A stretch of DNA of 64,000 nucleotides from Nguyenibacter vanlangensis (GCF_013376155.1 NZ_JABXXP010000002.1:1-64000); one strand, 5' to 3'. Positions 1 through 9,502 are shown, counted from the first letter of the stretch. Notes: generated from the sequence alone by a model not told the origin. Program-made: numbers and translations.

Positions 1-111
1 TATTTGGGGAACGATCGTCCTGGCGGGGGCATGCCCCCGCCAGGACGATCCTCGGTCAAACTGGGGAAATTTCAGCCAGCCGTTTTGGGGAGATTACATC
101 CAGCACTGACA
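1..111. mobile_element. End of an IS21-like insertion sequence (remnant)
   Basis: The stretch contains the spaced 'tggggaaatttcag' and 'ttttggggagatta' blocks that characterise the non-coding ends of many IS21-family elements, and it stops with TGACA at 107-111, matching the CA-terminal dinucleotide of that family. Immediately after it, a TrbI reading frame opens without a start codon, so the element appears to interrupt trbI. No transposase is visible because the element continues beyond the left edge. The family call rests on remembered IS21 end structure. Confidence 0.45.
13..50. repeat. Perfect 38-bp palindrome in the IS end
   Basis: Bases 13-31 are the exact reverse complement of bases 32-50 (core GGGGGCATGCCCCC). 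As RNA this would give a very stable GC-rich hairpin. It lies inside the IS21-like end, where it could act as a terminator or block read-through into trbI. No T-tract follows. Confidence 0.9.
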
Positions 112-1018
112 GCCGCTGCCCGGCGATCTCGGCAAACCGATCCTGAATGCCGGCGCCGCGCCGAATACCGGCGCTCCGGCAACCACGCCCGATCCCGCAG
201 CCCAGCGGCTTGCCCAGGAGACGGACGCCGCCCGCGTGAGCCGCCTCTTCGCCCAGACCAACCAGCAGCCGCAGCCGGTCAGCCTGGTCACTCCGCCGGC
301 GACGGGGACGCAGAGCGGTCCGACGCCCACGCCGCCTGTCGACGCCGGATCCGCGCAGAACATGCAGGATCGCAAGACCGCCTTCCTCAACGCCACGCCG
401 GACAAGCGGACGGTCAGCCCCGACCGCCTCGACGCCAAGGCCTCGCCCTATGTCGTTCAGGCGGGGACGGTGATCCCGGCGGCGCTCATTACTGGAATTC
501 GATCCGATCTTCCGGGCCAGATCACCGCCCAGGTTACCGAGGCCGTCTACGACAGTCCGACCGGGCAGTTTCTGTTGATCCCCCAGGGCGCGAAGCTGAT
601 CGGCCAGTACGACAGCTCGGTCGCTTTCGGCCAAAGCCGCATCCTCCTGGTCTGGACGCGCATCATCATGCCGGATGGCAACTCGATCGTGCTGGAGCGC
701 CAGCCCGGCGCCGATACTGAAGGCTATGCCGGCCTGGAGGACGAAGTCGACAACCACTGGGGCATGCTGTTCAAGGCCGCCGTGCTCTCGACGTTGCTCA
801 GTGTCGGCGCCGAAGCCGGTACAAGCCAGGATGAGAACAATCTCGTTCAGGCGATCCGGAGTGGCGCCTCTAACAGCATCAGCCAGACCGGCCAGCAGAT
901 CGTCCAGCGCCAGCTCAACATCCAACCGACGCTCACAATCCGCCCGGGATTCCCAGTGCGCGTCATCGTGACCCGCGACTTGGTGATGGCGCCGTATGGA
1001 CAGGGAGACACACCATGA
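112..1018 (+). pseudogene. trbI: 5'-truncated conjugal transfer protein TrbI (VirB10-like)
   Basis: The frame is open from the IS junction (about residue LPGDLGKPIL) to the stop at 1018, giving about 301 residues; full TrbI is usually 380-450. The N-terminal cytoplasmic and transmembrane part is absent. What remains is the Pro/Gln-rich periplasmic linker and the C-terminal VirB10/TrbI beta-barrel-type domain (VVQAGTVIPAALITGIRSDL, then DNHWGMLFKAAVLSTLLSVG, which would be the antenna/outer-membrane helix). TrbI bridges inner and outer membranes in the type IV secretion channel for conjugation. An internal ATG at 236 exists but would start inside the domain linker. The downstream DUF2274 gene overlaps by ATGA, as in intact trb operons. 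Unless the front part lies on the other side of the IS and is rejoined by excision, the channel protein is broken here. Confidence 0.85.
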
Positions 1019-1284
1019 CCAAGTTGAAGCTCGGCCCGCTCGCAGATGATAAGCCTGTCAAAGTAAGTGTCGAGCTTCCCGCTGCCGTGCATCGAGACCT
1101 GGTTGCCTATGCTGAGCTGCTAGGCCGGACGACAAGTCGCGCGGCTCCCGATCCGACGAAGCTGATCGTGCCGATGATCGAGCGATTCATGGTAACTGAT
1201 CGTGCGTTCGCGAAGGCAAAGCGGAGAGAAGAAATTCACCTTCCGACACCAGCGAGGTCGGGGGAACGCTCGGGCAGCCCTTAA
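1015..1284 (+). CDS. DUF2274 protein of the trb conjugation operon
   Basis: This 89-residue protein begins at the ATGA overlap with the trbI stop, implying translational coupling. It has the DUF2274 pattern: KLKLGPLADDKPVKVSVELPA at the start, then a helix (HRDLVAYAELLGR) and a short Pro-rich centre followed by LIVPMIERFMVTDRAF. DUF2274 proteins sit directly after trbI in alphaproteobacterial ICEs and resemble small ribbon-helix-helix-type proteins in their first 50 residues. The biochemical role is unknown. The C-terminal tail after residue 75 is low complexity and may not be conserved. Confidence 0.8.
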   Translation: MTKLKLGPLADDKPVKVSVELPAAVHRDLVAYAELLGRTTSRAAPDPTKLIVPMIERFMVTDRAFAKAKRREEIHLPTPARSGERSGSP

Positions 1285-1339
1285 AAGGCGGCTAGATTGG
1301 ATTTCGGCTTGTCTATTGCCAAATTCGCCGAACGCATGC

Positions 1340-2260
1340 TCACGGCTGCGGCCCAGGAGCGGCTGAAAGATCCGGGTATCGATTTTCGAGCAGCTCAAGG
1401 AAGGGTTTCAATGTTGGATTTCTGCTAGCTCCACGCCAGCAGGCGGCGAAGTTCACGCGAGTCGGGCCTTCCGGGTCATGGACCTCTCGATAGACAACGT
1501 CATCATAGTGGGCGCCAGTGGCTCCCTCAAACAGCAGGTAGAGACCAAAACCAGCTCCTACCATACCCATCAAGCGGTCGATCCCTCCGTCTTGCCGCGA
1601 GAAACGCTGGCTCGCAAACGCTCCGAGTTTTGCTTCTAGGAGGCGCTGCATTTCCGGCCCTGCCCCTCTCTCTTGAACCAAGATCGGGTATCCGGCCAAA
1701 TCGGCCCATTGTAATACCGCTCGATCGCACAGCGAATGCCCTTCAGGTAGGGCTACTATCACCCGCTCGCTCCAAAGAGAGAGTGAACGATCATCCCAAC
1801 CACCGCCCTGGGCGATAACGACAGCCACATCGATCGCATTAGCGAGTGTTTCAGCGAGCAGACGCTCCCGCGCCCCATCAACAATTTGTACTGCAACGGC
1901 CGGACACTTTCTGTGGTACTCGGCCAATGTTGCTTTAAGGTTTCCGGTTGCGAGTGAAACGTGAACACCAATGGTCAGATGCCCGGTCTTTCCTAGCGAG
2001 GACGCTCGAAAGCGAGAAGCAACAATCTCCAGACTCTCCGCTATTCTCCGAGCCGCTTCGACGAATTCTTTCCCCTCCGGAGTAGGATTCGTTCCTCCAT
2101 TTGTGCGCTCAAAAAGAACGCCACCTAATTTGCTTTCGAGCTGCCGCAGGGAGCGACTGAGAGTGGATTGCCGGATGTTCAGCGTCTCGGCTGCGCGTCG
2201 GAGACTCCGATATTGCGCGGCTACAATAGCCCACTTCAGTTCCCGCAACTCTATTGTCAC
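1340..2260 (-). CDS. LysR-family regulator at the end of the trb operon
   Basis: A 306-residue protein of normal LysR length. Residues 1-60 form the winged HTH (ELKWAIVAAQYRSLRRAAETLNI, with STLSRSLRQLE as recognition helix) and residues about 90-290 the periplasmic-binding-like effector domain. It lies tail-to-tail with the DUF2274 gene. A LysR gene in this position after trbI-DUF2274 is a frequent arrangement in ICEs of sphingomonads and rhizobia, so it probably belongs to the element core rather than to the cargo. Its target is unknown. A DNA fragment resembling its first helix recurs at 39,813. Confidence 0.85.
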   Translation of the reverse strand: MTIELRELKWAIVAAQYRSLRRAAETLNIRQSTLSRSLRQLESKLGGVLFERTNGGTNPTPEGKEFVEAARRIAESLEIVASRFRASSLGKTGHLTIGVHVSLATGNLKATLAEYHRKCPAVAVQIVDGARERLLAETLANAIDVAVVIAQGGGWDDRSLSLWSERVIVALPEGHSLCDRAVLQWADLAGYPILVQERGAGPEMQRLLEAKLGAFASQRFSRQDGGIDRLMGMVGAGFGLYLLFEGATGAHYDDVVYREVHDPEGPTRVNFAACWRGASRNPTLKPFLELLENRYPDLSAAPGPQP

Positions 2261-2387
2261 CGTTCTGCCGGTCCCTAATTTAGTCGCACACGGCGTCTTC
2301 GGAATCCTTTGAGAGAGACATTCTAACCATCACCGACCCAGGTTGGGACAGGGTCGCTTGCCCGTCCGAAACACGCCGCCTCTGCGT

Positions 2388-3281
2388 TCATAGATGCCGT
2401 GCAAACCACTCGATGGCAGCCCTGGAAGCCGTCTCGAACCCCTCAAGATAGGTCGAATAGTGGCCTCCCGGCATCAGAACGAGCGACTTCGGTTCCAACG
2501 CCCTCTCATAGGCAGCAAGGGCGAGATCTGTTGGGGCAGTAGTATCGTGCGTCACCGCGATCATCAGCAGGGGAGTGGGCGAGACTCGATCGATCCACCG
2601 ACCCGGTTCGTACATCCTGGCGCGGCGATTCGACTGGATGGTGATATCGTTCTGCCACATCCCTGGGGGCACGTCCTGCGTCAGGAACTTCACTGTGTCG
2701 GGTGTATGATACTGGGCCGCGACGCTCGGGTCCGGGTCGACGAGTTTCTGCCGGCGGGGCGGTGCTCCCTTGAGTTGAGCGCGCTGGTCTTCGTTGAAGG
2801 ACTCTTCCAGAGCGCTCAGGCTAGCTGGATTCACTCGCCTCTGGCCCGCAGCGAAGCCATCGATCGTCGGCACTTGAGTAACCACCGCTTTGAGTCGCCG
2901 GTCCGTCGCTCCCAGTACGATCGCGTGGCCCCCTGAATAACTGGTCCCCCACAGCCCGATCCTCAACGGATCGACGTCGTCGAGCGTCTCCAGATAACTG
3001 ATTGCCTGCCGCCAATCCTCGATCTGCCGCCAAGGATCAATATCGTGACGCGGTTCGCCACCGCTGCCACCGAAGTTCCGATGATCGTGGAGTAGAACCA
3101 CGAAACCTGCATCGGCAAAGGCACGGGCGAGGGGTTCGATGCCGTGATATCTTGTCGCGCTGAAGCCATGCGCCATCGTCACAGCGGGCAGAGGTTTCGT
3201 GGCGTTCGCTGGACGGAATAGCCAAGCAGCAAGCCTTGTTCCGTCGATGGCGTTGAACTCCACGTCAACACGTTCAGTCAT
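2388..3281 (-). CDS. Alpha/beta hydrolase (dienelactone hydrolase/YcjY-like)
   Basis: About 297 residues. The oxyanion-hole segment AHGFSATRYHGI is near residue 38 and the nucleophile elbow GTSYSGG near 112, followed by a late acid (VTHDTTAP) and His (PGGHYSTYLEG). No signal peptide. The fold suits a cytoplasmic esterase/C-C hydrolase; substrate unknown. I chose the ATG at 3281 (AGGAAGG about 10 nt upstream) over an in-frame TTG at 3290. It is followed on the same strand by a second, larger hydrolase, which lies upstream of it; the two may form an operon under the divergent LysR at 4650. Confidence 0.8.
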   Translation of the reverse strand: MTERVDVEFNAIDGTRLAAWLFRPANATKPLPAVTMAHGFSATRYHGIEPLARAFADAGFVVLLHDHRNFGGSGGEPRHDIDPWRQIEDWRQAISYLETLDDVDPLRIGLWGTSYSGGHAIVLGATDRRLKAVVTQVPTIDGFAAGQRRVNPASLSALEESFNEDQRAQLKGAPPRRQKLVDPDPSVAAQYHTPDTVKFLTQDVPPGMWQNDITIQSNRRARMYEPGRWIDRVSPTPLLMIAVTHDTTAPTDLALAAYERALEPKSLVLMPGGHYSTYLEGFETASRAAIEWFARHL

Positions 3282-3358
3282 GGAACGCAAACCTTCCTAC
3301 GCGAAAAGTCCGATAGAAGCGGCTGACCCGAATTCGTGGTTCTTCAATTTGGTGCAGT

Positions 3359-4492
3359 TCAATCTAGGGCGGTCCGTGCGCGAAGACGCCGAGCGAACCA
3401 GTCGGCGATCAGCTGCCGGGCTGCATCCGGCTCATCGGCTTGGACATGTTCCGCACCACCTTCGGCCTCAGAAAAAATCCGAAGTTGCTTGTCCGCCGAA
3501 CTTGCGGCTTCATATGCCTTGCGTGCGTCATCGGCCGAAATCGCTAGATCATGCGCGCCATGCAGAATCAGCAAAGGCTGGGTAATTCGCTGCATTACTC
3601 CGTCCAGCTTGTATTGTTGGACACGCTGAAGGGCCTCCTCCATCGTCGCTGTGCCCATGATCCACTTCAGCTGGAAGAAGCCGACCGAGATATTTTTGGT
3701 TTGTGTTTCCCAGCGTCTTGTCCACAGCGCTCCGTAGTCCCACACGCCTCCCCATGCGACACACGCCTTAATTCGTGGCTCGAAGGCTGCTGCCCGCGGT
3801 GCGTAGTATCCGCCAAGGCTGATCCCAAGGATCCCGATCCGCGACGAATCGACGTCGGCGCGCGTTTCAAGAAAATCGATGATCGCCGCAGTGGGGACCT
3901 CATAGTCGGGACGCGATGGAACTCCACGCAGGCGTAACGGCGCCCCGACGCCCGGCGTGTCGATGGCAAGGACGCTTATGCCCCTTCGGATAAACTCCTC
4001 CCGAATGAAGAGGAACAGGAGTTCCTTTGTTACATCGAGCCCAGAATAGAATATGACGGTCGGCGCCGGTTCGGAGCTCCTTGCCGGAATGAGGTAACCG
4101 GGAAGGGAACCATCGGGTGATGCAACCTCGACACGCTCGATAGGAAAAGGCGCGTGCAGGCTCGCCGCGTCGAAAGTGTCGAGTGCGGCCTTGTAACGAG
4201 CTAGCTTGTCTGAACCAGGAGGCATTTGCCGCTCGCCGAGGAGTCTGTATGCGGCGGCCCTGGCATATCGCGCTCCGGCACTCAGCCGGTGCCCGGCATT
4301 CAGGTCGGCGGCCGCGAGTTCCTCCTGCTGAGTTGCCATTCCGACCCAAGCCCCGTCCCAGGCCTCCATATTCCCTTCAGCGCTCCGAAGCGCGCTCAGC
4401 CACCGGTGCATCTCCCCTAGTTGGCCACCTGCCATGAGACTCATCACGACTGTAGAGGACCACATGTAGTTCTCGGGAAAATAGGTAAACAT
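3359..4492 (-). CDS. Alpha/beta hydrolase of the FrsA / 2,6-dihydroxypseudooxynicotine hydrolase type
   Basis: About 377 residues from the ATG at 4492 (MFTYFPENYMWSS); an upstream in-frame start at 4588 would add 32 unconserved residues across the regulator gap. The first 130 residues are a helical cap domain, then a canonical hydrolase core: TVIFYSGLDVTKE (oxyanion region), GILGISLGGYYAPRAAA (nucleophile Ser in GISLGG), LILHGAHDLAISADDA (acid loop) and EGGAEHVQAD (His). This cap-plus-core layout is that of C-C bond or ester hydrolases acting on small aromatic or heterocyclic compounds. Divergent from the LysR gene at 4650, with a dyad between them, so likely its target. Confidence 0.8.
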   Translation of the reverse strand: MFTYFPENYMWSSTVVMSLMAGGQLGEMHRWLSALRSAEGNMEAWDGAWVGMATQQEELAAADLNAGHRLSAGARYARAAAYRLLGERQMPPGSDKLARYKAALDTFDAASLHAPFPIERVEVASPDGSLPGYLIPARSSEPAPTVIFYSGLDVTKELLFLFIREEFIRRGISVLAIDTPGVGAPLRLRGVPSRPDYEVPTAAIIDFLETRADVDSSRIGILGISLGGYYAPRAAAFEPRIKACVAWGGVWDYGALWTRRWETQTKNISVGFFQLKWIMGTATMEEALQRVQQYKLDGVMQRITQPLLILHGAHDLAISADDARKAYEAASSADKQLRIFSEAEGGAEHVQADEPDAARQLIADWFARRLRARTALD

Positions 4493-4607
4493 GGTCACGA
4501 GATCCTGGCATCTGACGCAATGGTGGGGATGGACAGCGCACCTCGGGGTTGCCGAGCGTGCTACCTGATCTACATCTATTCCCACCAAATTCTCAGGTGG
4601 CTAATTC

Positions 4608-4624
4608 GGAATAGAATGTATTCC
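4608..4624. promoter_or_regulatory. Putative LysR operator, GGAATA-N5-TATTCC
   Basis: A perfect 6+6 inverted repeat with a 5-bp spacer lies in the 157-bp gap between the divergent hydrolase (start 4492) and LysR (start 4650) genes, 26 bp before the LysR ATG. Position and dyad shape fit a LysR recognition site. No experimental basis. Confidence 0.5.
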
Positions 4625-4649
4625 AATCGAGGAATGGATATCGGGCGCT

Positions 4650-5564
4650 ATGGACAGGCTGGACCTCATTCGAATTTTCTCGCGGGTCGTAGAGCACGGC
4701 AACTTCTCTGCTACGGCTCGCGAACTCGGCGTCGGGCAGCCCGCCATCAGCAAGCGCGTCGCCGCACTCGAGGCCGAACTGGGTGTGGAGTTGATCCGAC
4801 GCTCTTCGAGAACATTCACGGTCACGGAGAGCGGCCGGCGCTTCTACGAGGCCTCAGTTCGGTTGCTCGAGGATTATGATGATGCGGCATCAGAGGCGAA
4901 GAAGGTCCAGGTCTATCCTAGTGGGCTGCTTCGGGTACTCGCGTCTCCCACGTTCAGCCGCCTCTACATCACCCCCCACTTGGCCCTGTTTCGCGATCGC
5001 TATCCGGATGTCTCGGTCGATCTTATTACAGCGACGCCTCCTACGCGAATGATGGAAGACGGTGCCGACGTCGCGATTTACGGCGGTGAACTTTCGGATT
5101 CCAGCCTTGTCGCGAAGAAGATTGCAGATGCCACGATGGTTACAGTTGCGACGCCGGAGTATCTTGTGGGTCACGGCACGCCTTGCCGGCCACAAGATCT
5201 CGAAACCCATTCGGCCATCGCAGTCCTCGAGTTCGGCGCGGTTCGCAACTGGGTATTTGCGAACGCAACAGCCCGGCACGTTCATCAGCCGAGAGGGTTC
5301 CTGCGAACAAACGATGCAGAGCAACTAAGAAGCGCCGTTCTTTCTCATCTAGGAATTGCCAACGCACCGTCTTGGCTCTTTGCCAGAGAGCTGGCAGCCG
5401 GGACGGTCCAAGCCCTGCTGCTTGACTTCAACTTTTCCAAGCCGATCTTCAGCCTCAGACCCTCAGGTCGGAGATTGGCCAAGAAAGTTGAGGTGTTCAC
5501 GGGCTTTATTTCAAAGATCTTGGCCGAAGAACTCACGCCGGCCAATGCGCTGATCGCACGCTGA
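4650..5564 (+). CDS. LysR-family transcriptional regulator
   Basis: 304 residues: N-terminal winged HTH (residues 1-60, MDRLDLIRIFSRVVEHGNFS then GVGQPAISKRVAALEAELG) and effector domain (about 90-295). The MDRLDxxxxF opening is typical of the CrgA/DsdA-like LysR subgroup (LysR_substrate clade 8). It is transcribed away from the two hydrolase genes and probably controls them and itself. Confidence 0.85.
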   Translation: MDRLDLIRIFSRVVEHGNFSATARELGVGQPAISKRVAALEAELGVELIRRSSRTFTVTESGRRFYEASVRLLEDYDDAASEAKKVQVYPSGLLRVLASPTFSRLYITPHLALFRDRYPDVSVDLITATPPTRMMEDGADVAIYGGELSDSSLVAKKIADATMVTVATPEYLVGHGTPCRPQDLETHSAIAVLEFGAVRNWVFANATARHVHQPRGFLRTNDAEQLRSAVLSHLGIANAPSWLFARELAAGTVQALLLDFNFSKPIFSLRPSGRRLAKKVEVFTGFISKILAEELTPANALIAR

Positions 5565-6078
5565 CCAGGCTCGGGCAGGACAGGCCCTCGCCACCGCGAC
5601 AAGCGACCACTCGTCCCGAATTGAGCCTGTTTTCGTCCTTCTCGAGGGCGAGCCGAGGGGCATATGGTCCTTCGTCTGGTCAGGCGCACGACGGCAGGTC
5701 GCCTTCCATCTTCGGGCAAGAAACTGATGACCTATCGTCAAATAACTCTCAAGCACCAGCTCGTAGTCATCCCCGCGACAGACAAGTGCAGCCCTGAAAC
5801 TGGACTGATGCCGCCTCTCGCAGAAGAGCAACTCCCACTCAAATTACGCTACTTGTCGCTTGATCTGTAAATGTGCGGGCGGATGTGACGGTGGGTGAAG
5901 CAGTTGCCGAAGTCATTTGACCGAACACTCCGACCACCGGCCTGGAGATCTCGTACGCGCCCGAATCGGCTGACGAAACTCACAGTTGTATCGCCCGGAG
6001 ACATAAAACGTAGAATGGCAAAGGCCGAGATCGTCAAGAACCGCAGCTGACCGGGAACTTAAATCGGAGCTCCAACCG
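5565..6078. other. Intergenic stretch without a recognisable gene
   Basis: 514 bp between LysR and the first ene-reductase. Short open frames exist on both strands but none shows a family motif, and none has a convincing ribosome binding site. It may hold the promoter of the gene at 6079 and decayed sequence. I see no clear terminator or repeat. Confidence 0.5.
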
Positions 6079-7158
6079 ATGCCATCTATCTTCGATCCGA
6101 TCCGTCTGGGCGCCATCGAAGCGCCAAACCGCATTTTGATGGCGCCGCTAACGCGCGCGCGCAACACCCGCGACCATGTCGCGACACCGATCATGATCGA
6201 GTATTACCGTCAGCGAGCTTCAGCAGGGTTGATCGTCAGCGAGGCAACAGGAATCAGCCTGCAAGGACTCGGCTGGCCCTATGCTGCCGGCATCTGGAAC
6301 GAGACCCAGATTGAGGCGTGGAGACCAATCGTTGCGGCCGTCAAGGAGGCGGGCGGACGGATCATCTCTCAGCTCTGGCATATGGGACGTGCAGTCCATC
6401 CTTCCATGCCAGGACGCGGCCAGCCAGTGTCGGCCTCGGCAACGACGCAGCCCGGAGAAGATCACACTTATGAAGGAAAGAGGCCATTCGTCGAGGCTCG
6501 ACCGTTGCACCTCGATGAGATCCCGCTCCTTCTAGATGATTACCGGCGGGCTGCCCGCAACGCCTTGGCAGCCGGCTTCGACGGCGTCCAGATCCATGCC
6601 GCGAACGGCTATCTGCTGGACCAGTTCCTGCGCGACAGCACGAACTTTCGGACCGATCGCTATGGTGGTTCGATCGAGAACCGAATCCGTCTGCTGGGGG
6701 AGGTCACAAGCGCGGTCGCGGAAGTCGTTGGGAACAACCGCACCTCCGTGCGCCTGTCGCCCAACGGCGATCGGCGCGGGGTGAACGACAGCAATCCCAG
6801 GCCCTTGTTTGAAGCCGCGGCCGCGATGCTTTCCGATATAGGCATCGCATTCCTCGATGTTCGTGAGCCTGGGTACGATGGAACTTTCGGTAAGGCCGAC
6901 AAGCCGCCGATCGCGCCTTATATGCGCGGGGCTTTTGAGGGCCCGTTCGTCCTCAATACCGACTATGACTTTGCCAAAGCGCAGACCGCTCTTGCACAGG
7001 GAGCGGCTGATGCGATCGGCTTCGGTCGTCTTTTCATCTCCAATCCCGACCTTCCGCATCGCTTCGCGAACGATTTGCCCCTCGCCCCTGACGACATGGC
7101 GACCTGGTACACGCAAGGCGAGCAAGGTTACATCGACTACCCTTCCGCCAAATCGTGA
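6079..7158 (+). CDS. Old Yellow Enzyme family ene-reductase (NemA-like)
   Basis: 359 residues, the usual length for FMN-dependent OYEs. The first strand ends in APLTRAR (residues 22-28). The active-site motif is H173-x-x-N176-x-Y178 (IHAANGYLLDQF), followed by RTDRYGGSIENR. The C-terminal FMN phosphate site reads ADAIGFGRLFISNPDLP. Such enzymes use NAD(P)H to reduce activated C=C bonds, nitro groups or nitrate esters in the cytoplasm. The gene is convergent with the MFS gene at 7161, leaving 2 bp between stops. It differs from the other two OYEs here in its long loop after QLWHMGR (SMPGRGQPVSASATTQPGEDHTYE region), so it is not a recent duplicate of them. Confidence 0.92.
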   Translation: MPSIFDPIRLGAIEAPNRILMAPLTRARNTRDHVATPIMIEYYRQRASAGLIVSEATGISLQGLGWPYAAGIWNETQIEAWRPIVAAVKEAGGRIISQLWHMGRAVHPSMPGRGQPVSASATTQPGEDHTYEGKRPFVEARPLHLDEIPLLLDDYRRAARNALAAGFDGVQIHAANGYLLDQFLRDSTNFRTDRYGGSIENRIRLLGEVTSAVAEVVGNNRTSVRLSPNGDRRGVNDSNPRPLFEAAAAMLSDIGIAFLDVREPGYDGTFGKADKPPIAPYMRGAFEGPFVLNTDYDFAKAQTALAQGAADAIGFGRLFISNPDLPHRFANDLPLAPDDMATWYTQGEQGYIDYPSAKS

Positions 7159-7160
7159 TG

Positions 7161-8447
7161 CTAGTGGCCCGGGCCGCCGGCGACGTGCTGGACCCGTGTT
7201 CGCGACGCCGAAGCTGCCCAGGTGGCTTGAGAGATCAGCGCCGCGGCGATGATGCACAGCGCGCCCGCGAGACCGATCCAAAGGACTGAGGTTAGGGCGA
7301 TGACGAGGGAGCCGAGAGCCGCCCCCAGTGCGAAGCCAAGATACATAAACGATGCGTTTAACGACAGCGCGACCGGAGCGTGGCCGACGCCGACCACCGC
7401 GATAAGCCGGTCCTGCTGGGGCGGGTAGAATCCCCAAGCGCTAAGCCCCCAAACCACCATCAATGCTAGTACCGGAACCATGGCAGCCGGCGCCATCATC
7501 AGCCCGGCGACTGTCAATCCTGCAAACGCCATCGCCAACAGCGGAAGTGCGATCGCCTGCGCCCGCCGAGCGCCCCAATGGTCATTCGCGATGCCGCCGA
7601 GCGTGACTCCGAAGATGGCCGATACGCCGACAACGGTGATCATCATGCCGGCGTGTTCGGCGGGCAGGCCCGTGCTCACGCTGATGAACGGTGAAACGTA
7701 GGTGTAGACTGCGTAGGCGCCTGTCGCCCACAGAGTTGTGGTGGCAAGCGTGCCGAGAGCGCCGGGATAGGCAATGATCGCCAGCCTCTCCCTAACGGAA
7801 GCCGGCGCACTGCCTTGCATGTTCCGAGGCAGGCGGACCGTTAGGACAAGAAGTGCAGCTGCCGCGAGCACGGCGACGCCGACAAAGGTCAGCCGCCAGC
7901 CGAGATGGGCGCCGACGAACGCCCCGGCCGGCACTCCGAGCGCAACGGCAACGGTGATGCCACCATTGACGATGGCCAGTGCGCGTCCTCGTCGAGAGGG
8001 ATGAACGAGTGTTCCCGCCAGCGCATTTGCATTGGGAACATAGAGTCCGGCGGCGAGCGCAAGAAGGATGCGGGCACCCATCAGCGACCAGTAGGAGTGA
8101 GCAGCAGCTGCGAGAAGGTTGGCGAGCACGAAGGCGGCTAGCGAACCCATCAGCAGCGCGCGGCGGCTGTGGACTGCCGTGAAAGCCGTGAGCAAAGGAG
8201 AGCTGATCGCATAAATGAGCGTGAACACCGTGACGAGTTGGCCGGCGGCCGGAACGCCGACCGAGAGCGCGTGGGCAACCTCGGGTAGGATAGCCGCTAT
8301 CATAAAGCCTTCGGTGCCGACGGCAAAGGTCCCCGCAGCCAGGGCATAAAGCGCGCCGACGTGGGACGTCACCAGTTCAGGCGCAGATCGCGTTTCCAGT
8401 TTGTTGATATCCGCGTCGGCGTGGACCGGCGAGTTGTGGGCGGGCAT
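7161..8447 (-). CDS. MFS transporter, AraJ/drug-efflux (DHA1) type
   Basis: About 428 residues with 12 predicted membrane segments. The first segment region (AAGTFAVGTEGFMIAAILPEVAHAL) and the motif-A-like loop (SPLLTAFTAVHSRRALL) are those of the 12-TM DHA1 efflux group related to AraJ/YdhP. Substrate unknown; a role in exporting toxic electrophiles or their products is an inference from the neighbours. The ATG at 8447 is chosen; a GTG at 8456 is possible. The flavin reductase gene lies just upstream on the same strand (20-bp gap), probably one operon. Confidence 0.85.
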   Translation of the reverse strand: MPAHNSPVHADADINKLETRSAPELVTSHVGALYALAAGTFAVGTEGFMIAAILPEVAHALSVGVPAAGQLVTVFTLIYAISSPLLTAFTAVHSRRALLMGSLAAFVLANLLAAAAHSYWSLMGARILLALAAGLYVPNANALAGTLVHPSRRGRALAIVNGGITVAVALGVPAGAFVGAHLGWRLTFVGVAVLAAAALLVLTVRLPRNMQGSAPASVRERLAIIAYPGALGTLATTTLWATGAYAVYTYVSPFISVSTGLPAEHAGMMITVVGVSAIFGVTLGGIANDHWGARRAQAIALPLLAMAFAGLTVAGLMMAPAAMVPVLALMVVWGLSAWGFYPPQQDRLIAVVGVGHAPVALSLNASFMYLGFALGAALGSLVIALTSVLWIGLAGALCIIAAALISQATWAASASRTRVQHVAGGPGH

Positions 8448-8467
8448 GTGTTTCACTGCGACAGCCC

Positions 8468-9109
8468 TCAGGCTTCCGTTTTCTGTCGGGCGTCCCAGTC
8501 GCCGACAGACATCGAGGGCAGTTTTATGACTTGTGTGGTCTGCACATATGAGTTTGGGCCCGCTCTTCCGATGATGCGAAGCGAGGGCGTATCGATGTAT
8601 CCACGCTCGGCATTCAGCACGGCGTCGTCGGCTATATGCATCGCGAGAACTTCACCGAGCACCAATGACCTCATTGGGCCGAGCTCGACGATCTGCATGA
8701 CCTTGCATTCGAGAGCGACGCGGCTTTCGGCGATACGGGGTGTCCTGATCTTGATTGATGGAGAGGCTGTCAGCCCAGCCTCGGCAAATTCGCTGACACC
8801 CGGGCCGAAGTCGATGGCTGTCACGTTCATCTGCTCAAGGGTTTCCTCGCTTACGAGGTTGACGACGAACTCGCCCCGGGCGCGGACGTTGTTTCCGGTA
8901 TCCTTCCTGTCGTGCATCGAGCGGCTGAGAATCGAGAAGCCAACCACCGGGGGGTCTTCCCCAAAAGCGTTGAAGAACGAGAACGGGGCCGCGTTGGCAA
9001 CTTCGGTCTCGTCCAGGGACGACACCCACGCAATCGGGCGAGGCGTGATGGTGGAGCCAAGCAGCTTGTAGCGAAGCGGCGCATCGAGCTGAGTGAAGTC
9101 AAAAATCAT
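8468..9109 (-). CDS. Flavin reductase-like FMN-binding split-barrel protein
   Basis: 213 residues from the ATG at 9109, which has GGAG about 7 nt upstream; a further in-frame start at 9241 would add 44 unconserved residues. The split-barrel flavin_reduct motif is clear: TITPRPIAWVSSLDE, then NAAPFSFFNAFGEDPPVVGFSI, and NNVRARGEFVVNLVSEE. Such proteins bind FMN and either supply reduced flavin or reduce substrates. Sharing a strand and a 20-bp gap with the MFS gene suggests co-transcription. FMN enzymes on both sides make a flavin-linked detoxification set plausible. Confidence 0.85.
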   Translation of the reverse strand: MIFDFTQLDAPLRYKLLGSTITPRPIAWVSSLDETEVANAAPFSFFNAFGEDPPVVGFSILSRSMHDRKDTGNNVRARGEFVVNLVSEETLEQMNVTAIDFGPGVSEFAEAGLTASPSIKIRTPRIAESRVALECKVMQIVELGPMRSLVLGEVLAMHIADDAVLNAERGYIDTPSLRIIGRAGPNSYVQTTQVIKLPSMSVGDWDARQKTEA

Positions 9110-9502
9110 TTTCGGAACTCCATGAAACTCCGTCCGCGCGCGAAGGAACATGTTTCCCTCTTGGGGCGGATCGCCCACGAAAATTGGGTCGGCAGCTGCC
9201 CGGGCCAGAGACGCGATCATCGCAACTGAGCGGACGCTCACGTCCGAAATCCGAATGGCGGTCCGCCGGGCGCTGTGCCCCCGTTGCTTTTAAGGCGGCG
9301 ACGATTTGGCAAGAAGGTCAAAGAGACCCGCAATTCGCGACATGGCTCGTCGGGCGACGGAGCGGGCAATTATGGACGCTGACGGCTGAACTGTTGTTCG
9401 TCCCGACCTAATTCAGGCAGCCGCGGGAGCAATCTATTTCTGGCCCGACCGCCATCGCCTTCATGCCTCTCGCGTCAGCCGGCGGCATTTGGAGATTTAT
9501 CT

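Noticed and set aside
4-720. 238-codon plus-strand open frame at the left edge
   Set aside because: It lies in another frame over trbI, is Arg/Pro-rich without family motifs, and starts inside the IS palindrome. Shadow frame.
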